Assembly (NCBI GenBank): GCA_030066475.1
Contig: JASJBO010000129.1
Location: forward strand, 1 to 47,959
DNA from: Myxococcota bacterium
GTDB taxonomy: Bacteria > Myxococcota_A > UBA9160 > PR03
Reading direction: 5' to 3'
Length of the DNA: 47,959 bases
Position 1 is the first letter of the stretch. Each line of letters starts with the position of its first letter. A program made the position numbers and the translations under genes. This document shows, in pieces, positions 7,325 through 14,595 of the stretch. Below the pieces are notes generated by a model that worked only from the letters and a program-made list of their open reading frames with translations, made no database searches and had not been told where the DNA came from.

Positions 7325-8863
7325 ATGCGGAGCGAGCGGGTGGTCGTGCTGGGCGCCGGCGTGGCGGGTCTGGTGGCGGCCGTCGAGCTGGCGTCGCAGG
7401 GTGCCGAGGTCGTGGTGCTCGAGCGCGCCGCGGGACCGGGCGGGAAGATGCGGCGGGTCCCGGTGCGGGGCGCCTGGCTCGACGCGGGCCCGACCGTGCT
7501 CACCATGCGCTGGGTGTTCGACGAGCTGTTCGCGGCAGCCGGAGCCTCGTTCGCCGACGCCGTCGCGCTGAAGCCGCTCGAAGTGCTCGCGCGGCACGCC
7601 TGGAACGAGAACGATCGGCTCGACCTGTACGCCGACGTCGAGCGCTCGGCCGACGCGATCGGGAGCCTGGCCGGCCCGGCCGAGGCCCGCGGCTACCGGC
7701 GCTTCTGCGCGCGCGCCCGCGGCGTCTACGCGACGCTCGAGGGGCCCTTCCTGCGCGGAGCGCGGCCCACGAGCCTCACCCTCGTGAGGGACGTGGGACT
7801 GCGCAGACTCCCGGACCTGTGGCGCCTCCGGCCCTTCAGCAGCCTGTGGGCCGTGCTCGGCGAGTACTTTCGCGACCCGCGCCTGCGGCAGCTCTTCGGA
7901 CGCTATGCCACCTACGTGGGCTCGTCCCCCTTCCTCGCGCCGGCCACGCTGATGCTGATCGCGCACGTCGAGCAGGAGGGCGTCTGGCGGGTCGAAGGCG
8001 GCATGCACCGCATCGCACGCGCGCTGGAGGGACTCGCCACCAGCCGCGGCGCCGTGTGCCGCTACGGCGCGGAGGTGGCGGGGATCTCGGTCTCGGGCGG
8101 TCGCGTCAGCGGGCTCGAGCTCGCCGACGGCGAGTTCGTTCCGGCCGACGCCGTGGTCTGCAACGCCGACGCCGGGGCTCTCGCCGCCGGTCGCCTCGGA
8201 GCCGTGGCGGCGCGGGCACTGCCCGCACGGCCGCGCTCGACCCGGTCGCTGTCTGCGGTGACCTGGGCGCTGGTGGCGCGCGCCGAGGGCTTCCCGCTGC
8301 ATCGCCACAACGTGTTCTTCTCGAGCGACTATCCCGCCGAGTTCGAGGACCTCGTCGGGCGCGCGCGACTGCCGCGCGCGCCGACCGTGTACGTATGCGC
8401 CCAGGATCGCGCTGCCGGGGCCGGCGACCCGCCGGGTCCCGAGCGCCTGCTGTGTCTGGTCAACGCGCCCGCGACGGGGGATGTCCGCGCGCTCGACCCA
8501 TCGGAGCTGGAGACATGCGAGCAACGAGCGTTCGGCCTCCTGGAGCGCTGCGGGCTGAAGCTGCAGCGAGCGCCCGAAGCGACGGTGGTGACGACACCGA
8601 CCGACTTCGAGCACCTCTTCCCGGGGACCGGCGGGTCCCTGTACGGTCCGGCGACGCACGGCTGGAGCGCGTCGTTCCACCGCCCGGCCACCCGCACGAG
8701 GCTGCCGGGTCTGTACCTGGCGGGGGGCAGCACGCATCCGGGCGCGGGCGTTCCGATGGCGGCGCTGTCGGGCCGGCTCGCGGCGGTAGCGGTGCGGACG
8801 GACCTCGCTTCGACCTCCCGGTCGCGACCAACGGCTACGTCTGGTGGTACATCGACGCCCTGA
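7325..8863 (+). CDS. crtD: Methoxyneurosporene (3,4-)dehydrogenase
   Basis: 512 residues. Carotenoid C-3,4 desaturase acting after CrtC and CrtF. FAD motif VVVLGAGVAGLVAAVEL (GAGVAG at residues 10-15), then GGKMRRVPVRGAWLDAGPTVLTMRWV, which separates CrtD from CrtI, and the C-terminal GLYLAGGSTHPGAGVPMAA signature. The ATG at 7325 has GGAGG just upstream; an upstream in-frame ATG at 7271 has none. The C-terminal 20 or so residues overlap the crtC coding region in another frame. Confidence 0.93.
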   Translation: MRSERVVVLGAGVAGLVAAVELASQGAEVVVLERAAGPGGKMRRVPVRGAWLDAGPTVLTMRWVFDELFAAAGASFADAVALKPLEVLARHAWNENDRLDLYADVERSADAIGSLAGPAEARGYRRFCARARGVYATLEGPFLRGARPTSLTLVRDVGLRRLPDLWRLRPFSSLWAVLGEYFRDPRLRQLFGRYATYVGSSPFLAPATLMLIAHVEQEGVWRVEGGMHRIARALEGLATSRGAVCRYGAEVAGISVSGGRVSGLELADGEFVPADAVVCNADAGALAAGRLGAVAARALPARPRSTRSLSAVTWALVARAEGFPLHRHNVFFSSDYPAEFEDLVGRARLPRAPTVYVCAQDRAAGAGDPPGPERLLCLVNAPATGDVRALDPSELETCEQRAFGLLERCGLKLQRAPEATVVTTPTDFEHLFPGTGGSLYGPATHGWSASFHRPATRTRLPGLYLAGGSTHPGAGVPMAALSGRLAAVAVRTDLASTSRSRPTATSGGTSTP

Positions 8864-9729
8864 GCGACGACGGCCGGCACGGCCTCACGCTCATCGCGTT
8901 CATCGGCAGCGTCTTCTCGCCCTATTACTTCCGGGCGCGTGGACGCGGCGCCGGCGATCCCCTCGACCACTGTGCCCTCAACGTGGCGGTGTACGGCGCA
9001 GGCGGCAAGCGCTGGGCGATGACGGAGCGCGGACGGCGGCGGCTGCGCCGCGACCGCACCACGCTTTCGATCGGGCCGAGCGAGGTGCGCTGGAACGGAA
9101 CGGCCTTGGAGGTGCGATTCGACGAGACCACCGTGCCGCTTCCGTCGCGCCTCCGCGGCCGGGTGCGCGTCGAGCCCGGAGCGCTCGTCTCCCGCAGCTA
9201 CGCACTGGACACCGCTGGGCGTCACCACTGGCGCCCCCTCGCGCCGTGCGCCCGGGTCCAGGTCGCCCTCGAGCAGCCCGCTCGGCACTGGAGCGGGCGG
9301 GCGTACCTCGACACGAACTGGGGCGACGAGCCGCTCGAGGCCGCCTTCGCCCGCTGGCACTGGTCCCGCAGCGCCCAGCCCGACGGGACCACGGCGGTGC
9401 TCTACGACGTGACGCGCCGCAGCGGCGAGCCGCTCTCGCTCGCCTTGCGCATCGACCCCACGGGCTCGATCGAGCCGTTCGCACCTCCCCCCTGCACCGA
9501 GCTGCCCACCACTCTGTGGCAGGTCGGGCGAACGACGCGCTCCGACCCCGGCAGCGTCGCCCGCGTGCGCGAAACCCTGGAGGACAGCCCGTTCTACGCC
9601 CGCTCGGTGGTCTCGGCGAGCCTCCTCGGCGAGCGGGCCGACGCCGTCCACGAGAGCCTGTCGCTCGACCGCTTCCGGGCCGGCTGGGTGAGACTGCTCC
9701 TGCCCTTCCGAATGCCGCGTCGCCCCTGA
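8797..9729 (+). CDS. crtC: Hydroxyneurosporene synthase (carotenoid 1,2-hydratase), start unclear
   Basis: CrtC hydrates the 1,2 double bond of neurosporene or lycopene. The conserved opening is plain (NGYVWWYIDALSDDGRHGLT, then IAFIGSVFSPYYFRARGRGA), as is the later YLDTNWGDEPLE block; about 310 residues are visible. The reading frame is -1 relative to crtD and overlaps its 3' end. There is no ATG, GTG or TTG in this frame between 8518 and the conserved N-terminus, so the 5' boundary given is only where homology-like sequence begins. The nearest plausible start codon, GTG at 8792, is in the crtD frame. See the matching finding: frameshift, non-canonical start or a sequence indel. Confidence 0.9.
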   Translation, partial: DGPRFDLPVATNGYVWWYIDALSDDGRHGLTLIAFIGSVFSPYYFRARGRGAGDPLDHCALNVAVYGAGGKRWAMTERGRRRLRRDRTTLSIGPSEVRWNGTALEVRFDETTVPLPSRLRGRVRVEPGALVSRSYALDTAGRHHWRPLAPCARVQVALEQPARHWSGRAYLDTNWGDEPLEAAFARWHWSRSAQPDGTTAVLYDVTRRSGEPLSLALRIDPTGSIEPFAPPPCTELPTTLWQVGRTTRSDPGSVARVRETLEDSPFYARSVVSASLLGERADAVHESLSLDRFRAGWVRLLLPFRMPRRP

Positions 9730-9771
9730 ACCGACCGACCCGAATCCCCACGGGGCCATCTCTCGCCCGAG

Positions 9772-9815
9772 TGTCTATTCTTGTTGACGCTCAATGGCGT
9801 CGTGATAGGATGACA
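9772..9815 (+). promoter_or_regulatory. Paired PpsR/CrtJ operators over the bchP promoter
   Basis: Two palindromes of the TGT-N12-ACA type: TGTCTATTCTTGTTGACG (9772-9789) and CGTCGTGATAGGATGACA (9798-9815), each with one deviation from the consensus and separated by exactly 8 bp. A sigma70-like promoter overlaps them: TTGACG (9784-9789), 16 bp, TAGGAT (9806-9811). Two CrtJ/PpsR sites 8 bp apart are the known cooperative layout at the Rhodobacter bchC promoter. This is probably the main aerobically repressed promoter of the bchP-crtE-hemA run. The rest of the 198-bp gap holds only short open frames. Confidence 0.75.
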
Positions 9816-9892
9816 CCCGGGTTGACCAGACGGCTCCCGGTGGAATGGGCCTTCCGTTCCCCAACATGCGAGGAGCCGGATTGGGGGATCGC

Positions 9893-9943
9893 ATGGGGGC
9901 CTCGATGCCGATGAACCCGATGACCCGGTGGCAACCGTGGTAG
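9893..9943 (+). other. Possible 16-codon leader ORF overlapping bchP start
   Basis: ATG at 9893 opens a 16-codon frame encoding MGASMPMNPMTRWQPW, ending at TAG 9941-9943, 15 bp past the chosen bchP GTG. It contains four Met codons and a G-rich stretch upstream. It could couple translation into bchP, whose own start lacks a Shine-Dalgarno, or be chance. Confidence 0.2.
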
Positions 9944-11145
9944 GGCCGACCACCGTGTACGACGCGGTCGTCGTGGGCGGCGGCCCGGCCGGCGCGACCG
10001 CTGCCACCGACCTCGCGGCGGCGGGGCGCAGCGTGGTCCTGCTCGACCGCGCCGGCCGCGCCAAGCCCTGCGGCGGTGCGGTCCCGCCGCAGCTGCTGCG
10101 CGACTTCGACGTGCCGGAGTCGGTGCTGGTGAACCGGGTCGACACGGCGCGCATCCTCTCGCCCGCCGGTCGCTCCGTCGACATCCCGGTCGGCGAGGGA
10201 TACGTGGGCATGGTCGACCGCGACGCCTTCGACGAGTGGCTGCGCTGCCGGGCGGCGCGCCACGGCGCGCAGCGCCGGACCGGTCGCTACCTGCGGATCG
10301 AGCGCGGCTCGGGCGCCACGCTGGGCGTGCACTACCAGCCCGACGGCGCGACCGGGCCCGGAACCAGCGAGGTGCTGCGCGCCCGGACCGTGATCGGAGC
10401 GGACGGAGCGCTCTCGCAGGTGGCGCGCCAGGAGATCACGGGCGCGAGCTCGCGCAGCCGCGTCGTCTTCGCCTACCACGAGATCATCCGCTCCCCGGAA
10501 CGGCCGCGGGGCGACGGCTTCGGCGCGCGCCGCGCCGACGTCTACTACGACGGCCGCCTCAGCCCGGACTTCTACGCCTGGATCTTCCCGCACGGCGACA
10601 CCACCAGCGTGGGAACCGGGTCGTACCACAAGGGCTTCGGGCTGCGCGAAGCGGTCGCGCAGCTCCGCGCGCGCGCCGACCTCGATGGCGTCGAGACGAT
10701 CCGGCGCGAGGGGGCGCCGATCCCGCTCACGCCGCTCAAGCGCTGGGACAACGGTCGCGACGTCATCCTGGCCGGCGATGCCGCCGGCGTGGTCGCGCCG
10801 TCGTCGGGCGAGGGCATCTACTACGCGATGACCGGGGGGCGGCTCGCGGCGCGCTCGGTGGACGAGCTGCTCGCCTCGGGCCGGGCACGCGCCCTGCGGC
10901 GGGCGCGGCGGCGCTTCCTGCTCCAGCACGGGCAGGTGTTCTTCGCGCTCTCCGTGATGCAGCGCTTCTGGTACGCGAACGACGATCGGCGCGAGCGGTT
11001 CGTGGCCATCTGCGGCGATCGCGACGTCCAGCAGCTCACCTTCGACGGCTACATGAACAAGAAGCTGGTGCGGCGGCGGCCGATGGCACACGCGCGCATC
11101 TTCTTCAAGAACATCGGTCACCTGACCGGGCTGGTGCCCGCATGA
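9928..11145 (+). CDS. bchP: Geranylgeranyl reductase
   Basis: 405 residues. BchP reduces the geranylgeranyl tail of bacteriochlorophyll (or geranylgeranyl diphosphate) to phytyl, using NADPH. The FAD-binding N-terminus reads DAVVVGGGPAGATAATDLA (GxGxxG at 17-22). Further family marks are KPCGGAVPP near residue 45, the DVILAGDAAGVVAPSSGEG block that closes the FAD site, and the C-terminal RRRPMAHARIFFKNIGHL. The GTG at 9928 has no good ribosome-binding site; GTG at 9937 is an alternative. It is the first gene of the long rightward run and lies downstream of paired PpsR-type operators. Its stop overlaps the crtE ATG by 4 nt. Confidence 0.93.
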   Translation: MATVVGPTTVYDAVVVGGGPAGATAATDLAAAGRSVVLLDRAGRAKPCGGAVPPQLLRDFDVPESVLVNRVDTARILSPAGRSVDIPVGEGYVGMVDRDAFDEWLRCRAARHGAQRRTGRYLRIERGSGATLGVHYQPDGATGPGTSEVLRARTVIGADGALSQVARQEITGASSRSRVVFAYHEIIRSPERPRGDGFGARRADVYYDGRLSPDFYAWIFPHGDTTSVGTGSYHKGFGLREAVAQLRARADLDGVETIRREGAPIPLTPLKRWDNGRDVILAGDAAGVVAPSSGEGIYYAMTGGRLAARSVDELLASGRARALRRARRRFLLQHGQVFFALSVMQRFWYANDDRRERFVAICGDRDVQQLTFDGYMNKKLVRRRPMAHARIFFKNIGHLTGLVPA

Positions 11146-12086
11146 CCTGCGCCCCCGTGCTGCCGCAGGAGCGCCCGACGGCGCGCGCGCTCGAGGCGTT
11201 CTTCGACCCGGTCGACGCGTTCCTCGAGCGCCACATCCCCCGCCTCGAGCAGCGTCTGGTGCGCGAGTGCGACGAGCTGTCCGGGGGGCTGGGACGACTC
11301 GCCGGCCTCGGTGAGGTGCTGGCCCGCGCGGTCGGCACGCAGGGACGCGGCGGTCGACGCTGGCGACCGCTGCTCACGTTGGCCGCGGCCGAGGCGTGCG
11401 GCAGCGCGCCCCCGGCGGCGCTCGACGTCGCGGTCGCCGTCGAGCTGACCCACACTGCCTCGCTGGCGCTCGACGACCTGCCCTGCATGGACGACGCCGA
11501 GACCCGGCGCGGGGAGCCCGCGACGCATCGGCTGGTGGGATCGGCCGGCGCCATCCTGCTGTCGGTCGGGCTGCTCGCGCGCGCGGTCGAGCTGCTGGGC
11601 GCGTCGGGACGCCACGGCGGAACGCTCACCGCGGACTGGGGACGCACCGTGGGCCTGGCGGGCATGGCGGGCGGGCAGGCCATGGACGTGGCCGCGCCGG
11701 CGCCGATGCGCGGCGCCGAGCGGCGCCTGCACCGGACCAAGAGCTCGGCGCTGCCGGCCTTCGCGCTCGCGGCGGGGGCTCGAACGGCCGGTGCCGACGA
11801 CGCCGCGTGCCGTGGGCTCGCCTCGTTCGGCCGGGGCCTGGGCTGGGCCTACCAGCTGCTCGACGACAGCGAGGACCTGGCAGAGGACGCCCAGCTGGGA
11901 CGCGCGACCTCCGCCGGGCAGGCGCGGCCGCTCGGTGCCCGGATCATGCGGCTCGCTCTGCGGCGTCTCGAGCGGCTTCCGAACCTGAGCGACCAGGGCC
12001 GACTGGTGCTCGAGGGACTGGCGGGGCGAGTCGTTCCGTTGGCCTCGGCCGAGGCGTTGCGCGACGGGACGCGCGAGAGGAGTTGA
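11142..12086 (+). CDS. crtE: Geranylgeranyl diphosphate synthase
   Basis: 314 residues. Trans-prenyltransferase making C20 GGPP for carotenoids (CrtB) and for the bacteriochlorophyll tail (BchG/BchP). Both Asp-rich motifs are present: DDLPCMDDAE at 111-120 and DDSED at 241-245, with GRRWRPLL (the KxRPxL-type region) at about 71-78 and GGQAMDV before the second motif. The ATG overlaps the bchP stop (ATGA), so translation is coupled. The C-terminal region is rather short but complete. Confidence 0.93.
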   Translation: MTCAPVLPQERPTARALEAFFDPVDAFLERHIPRLEQRLVRECDELSGGLGRLAGLGEVLARAVGTQGRGGRRWRPLLTLAAAEACGSAPPAALDVAVAVELTHTASLALDDLPCMDDAETRRGEPATHRLVGSAGAILLSVGLLARAVELLGASGRHGGTLTADWGRTVGLAGMAGGQAMDVAAPAPMRGAERRLHRTKSSALPAFALAAGARTAGADDAACRGLASFGRGLGWAYQLLDDSEDLAEDAQLGRATSAGQARPLGARIMRLALRRLERLPNLSDQGRLVLEGLAGRVVPLASAEALRDGTRERS

Positions 12087-12093
12087 CGCGACG

Positions 12094-13506
12094 ATGCTCG
12101 TCTCCGTAGGGCTCGACTTCCGGCGAGCCCGACTCGACGTCAGGGAGCGCTTCCACCTCGACGACGACGACGTGCCCCGCGCGTGCCGGACGCTCGCGGA
12201 GCGCGGCATTCGAGAGGCCGTGTTCACGCGAACCTGCAACCGCGTCGAGGCCTATTGCTGGTCGCCGACGACGGACGCGAGCGACGCCGCCCGGGAGATC
12301 TGCCGGGCGTGGGTCGGCGGCGACGAGCGAGAGGCGCAGCAGCTTCGCGTCAGCGCCACGGTCCGAACCGGCAGCGACGCAGCTCGCCACCTGTTCCGGG
12401 TCGCAGCGGGACTCGAGTCGCAGGTCCTGGGCGACGTCCACATCCTCGGGCAGGTCCGCCGCGCCCTGCGCGACGCGATCGAGGCGCGCTCGGTCGGATC
12501 CCATCTGCACCGGCTGTTCGAGAACGCGCTCCGCGCCGGCAAGCAGGTGAAGCGCGACACCCGGCTGATCGCCAAGCGCAACAGCGTGGGCGCGGAGGCT
12601 GCCCGCCGCGCCGCGGCAGCACGCGGCCGACTCGAGGGATTGAAGTGCGTGGTGGTCGGCTGTGGCAAGAGTGGCGCCCACGCGGCCCGGGCCCTGAGCC
12701 AGCTCGGCGCGACCGACCTCACGGTGCTGAATCGAACCGTCGACCGCGCCGAGAGGCTCGCACGCGAGCTCGGAGGGGCGCGCGCCGCTGGGCTGCACGA
12801 GCTGGCGAGCCATGTCGTCGGGGCGGACGTGGTGATCGTGGCAACCGGCGCCGAGGCGCCGGTGCTGCGCGAGGCCGACCTGCACGCCCGAACGGCAAGC
12901 TCGCGCCCGCTGCTCGTCGTCGACGTGTCCGTGCCCCGCAACGTGGATCCCCGCGTGGGCCGGCTCGATCGCCTGGAGCTGTTGGATCTCGACGCCCTGC
13001 ATCCGAGAGCGGCGTCGGTCGAGCGATCGCGCCTCGAGGCGGTCCCTCAGGCCGAGGCGGTGGTGGAGACGCACGTGGGCGACTTCGTCGAGTGGCTCGA
13101 GCTGCGCGAGGCTCGGCGGGCGCTCGACCCGCTCCACGACATCCTCTCCGAGATCTGTCGACGCGAGGTCGCGCATCTCGCCGGCGCCTCGCCGCTGGCG
13201 GAGCGCACCGCCGGCCGCATCGTCGCGCGGCTCATGGCGCATCCGATGACCGCATTGCGCGCTGCGTCAGAGCGCCGCGAGGCGCTCGAGCGCACCACCG
13301 GCGCGCTCGAAGTGCTGTTCCCGCGAGCCGAGCCGGAGCTCGTTCCCGCGGAGCCGCCCGTGCTGGGGCCGTCCCACAACGGCCTCCGCCATCGAGGACG
13401 CCATGCAGCAGAATACACGCGCACTCGTCGCCCTTCTCGCCTCGGCGCCCGCGGAACATCGGTCCCCTGCAGCGACGCCGAGCTGGCCGATCCGGCCCGC
13501 GGGTGA
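12094..13506 (+). CDS. hemA: Glutamyl-tRNA reductase
   Basis: 470 residues. NADPH-dependent reduction of glutamyl-tRNA(Glu) to glutamate-1-semialdehyde, first step of the C5 route to tetrapyrroles. The catalytic Cys48 sits in FTRTCNRVE. The AGLESQVLGDVHILGQV block, the NAD(P) domain around VVVGCGKSGAHAARAL and a C-terminal dimerisation helix are all recognisable. The last 70 or so residues (after FPRAEPE) look unconserved and make it longer than usual; the true gene could be affected by a late frameshift. It is placed between crtE and the aerR-ppsR pair, so tetrapyrrole entry is likely co-regulated with the photosystem. Confidence 0.93.
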   Translation: MLVSVGLDFRRARLDVRERFHLDDDDVPRACRTLAERGIREAVFTRTCNRVEAYCWSPTTDASDAAREICRAWVGGDEREAQQLRVSATVRTGSDAARHLFRVAAGLESQVLGDVHILGQVRRALRDAIEARSVGSHLHRLFENALRAGKQVKRDTRLIAKRNSVGAEAARRAAAARGRLEGLKCVVVGCGKSGAHAARALSQLGATDLTVLNRTVDRAERLARELGGARAAGLHELASHVVGADVVIVATGAEAPVLREADLHARTASSRPLLVVDVSVPRNVDPRVGRLDRLELLDLDALHPRAASVERSRLEAVPQAEAVVETHVGDFVEWLELREARRALDPLHDILSEICRREVAHLAGASPLAERTAGRIVARLMAHPMTALRAASERREALERTTGALEVLFPRAEPELVPAEPPVLGPSHNGLRHRGRHAAEYTRTRRPSRLGARGTSVPCSDAELADPARG

Positions 13507-13523
13507 CAAGCAGGCGAGACATC

Positions 13524-13565
13524 CGACAATTGATGTTGACACTTCGCCCGAGCTTCTCGGACAAT
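13524..13565 (+). promoter_or_regulatory. Putative promoter with degenerate PpsR site before aerR2
   Basis: The 157-bp gap between hemA and the second aerR is locally AT-richer. TTGACA at 13536-13541 and GACAAT at 13560-13565 form an 18-bp-spaced sigma70-like promoter. The TTGACA is the right arm of CGACAATTGATGTTGACA (13524-13541), which keeps the inner arms (xGxCAA-N6-TTGACA) of the PpsR operator but not the outer TGT. This may give the aerR-ppsR1 pair its own weakly autoregulated promoter. A further TGA-N12-ACA match is at 13504-13521. Confidence 0.45.
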
Positions 13566-13663
13566 GGCTCGGCGGACTTCCCGATGCCCCACGCAGCGAC
13601 CGAGACTGCAGCAGCGTCGAGCCCCCGGGTACGAGGAGCCGCCAGCACCGGAGGGGCATCACG

Positions 13664-14575
13664 ATGAGACAGCTGACCCGGGGCATGGACTTCGGGGACC
13701 ACGAGGCGATCTCGGCATTCCTGGACCTGGGAGAGAAGCTCCGCTCCCGCTTCCCGGACGAAGCGAGCGGGAGCGCGCTCGACCGCCAGGACGCCCATGA
13801 GCTGCTTCGGGCGATCGAGGGCGACATCGTCCCGCGCCTGCTCCTGGCCCACCGGCGCGAGCGCGCGACCGCGGCGCCGCGCGGAGACGGCCGCGCCGAG
13901 CTCACCGCGGACGACCGCGAGCAGTTCCTGGAATGCGTGAGGTACGCGAGCGCGTCGGCGGCCGACGAGCTGATCGCGGCGTTGCTGGCGCGCGGCGTGC
14001 CGGTCGAGACGATCTTCCTCGACCTGCTCGGCGGGGCCGCGCGCCGCCTGGGGGAGCTCTGGGAGCGCGACCTGTGCGACTTCACCGACGTCACGATCGG
14101 CCTGTGCCGGCTGCACCAGATGCTGCGCGATCACAGCGTCGTCCACCAGCCGCCCCACGCGCAGCCGGCCGCAGAGGGGCCGAGCGTGCTGCTGTGCACC
14201 GCGTGCGCCGACCAGCACGTCTTCGGTGTCGTGATGGTCGCGGAGTTCTTCCGGCGCGCCGGGTGGCGCGTCTGGAGCGAGCCGGGAGCGGTGCGCGCGG
14301 AGGTCGCCTCGCTGCTGGCGCGCCAGCCCTTCGATCTGCTCGGGCTCTCGGCCGCGTGCAGCGCTCCGGTCGAAGAGGTGGCCAGCGAGATCGAGAGCTT
14401 CCGCCGCGCATCGACCAACCGCGCGCTGCGCGTGCTGGTGGGCGGCCGTCTGTTCGTGGAAGCGCCGCAGCTCACCGAGGCGGTCGGCGCCGACGCGATG
14501 GCGCTGGACGCCGAGTCGGCGCCCGCCGCGGGACGCGAAGCCCTCGAGCGCGGGTACACGGCGGCCGCGCGGTGA
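13664..14575 (+). CDS. aerR: AerR/PpaA-like cobalamin-binding antirepressor (copy 2)
   Basis: 303 residues. The N-terminal part contains IEGDIVPRLLLAHR (about 51-64), typical of AerR/PpaA proteins. A helical region follows with LWERDLCDFTDVTIGLCRLHQM (132-153), then a B12-binding Rossmann-like domain with D-Q-H-V-F-G at His185 and a VLVGGRLF strand. In Rhodobacter, AerR binds cobalamin and modulates CrtJ binding to photosynthesis promoters. The gene lies 20 bp upstream of ppsR1, the expected partner, matching the aerR-crtJ pairing of purple bacteria. I chose ATG 13664 because GGAGG lies 9 nt upstream; a longer frame from 13403 overlaps hemA and looks non-coding. Confidence 0.85.
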   Translation: MRQLTRGMDFGDHEAISAFLDLGEKLRSRFPDEASGSALDRQDAHELLRAIEGDIVPRLLLAHRRERATAAPRGDGRAELTADDREQFLECVRYASASAADELIAALLARGVPVETIFLDLLGGAARRLGELWERDLCDFTDVTIGLCRLHQMLRDHSVVHQPPHAQPAAEGPSVLLCTACADQHVFGVVMVAEFFRRAGWRVWSEPGAVRAEVASLLARQPFDLLGLSAACSAPVEEVASEIESFRRASTNRALRVLVGGRLFVEAPQLTEAVGADAMALDAESAPAAGREALERGYTAAAR

Positions 14576-14595
14576 CGGCAACAAGGGTGTAGGAG

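Noticed and set aside
5995..8760. Upstream extension of the crtC frame over the crtF-crtD region (open from 5995)
   Set aside because: Composition is low-complexity and overlaps well-identified crtF and crtD; only the part after about 8797 resembles CrtC.
13403..13663. N-terminal extension of the second AerR-like protein from ATG 13403
   Set aside because: It overlaps hemA, runs through the AT-rich promoter-like stretch and lacks conservation-like sequence; ATG 13664 has a good GGAGG.
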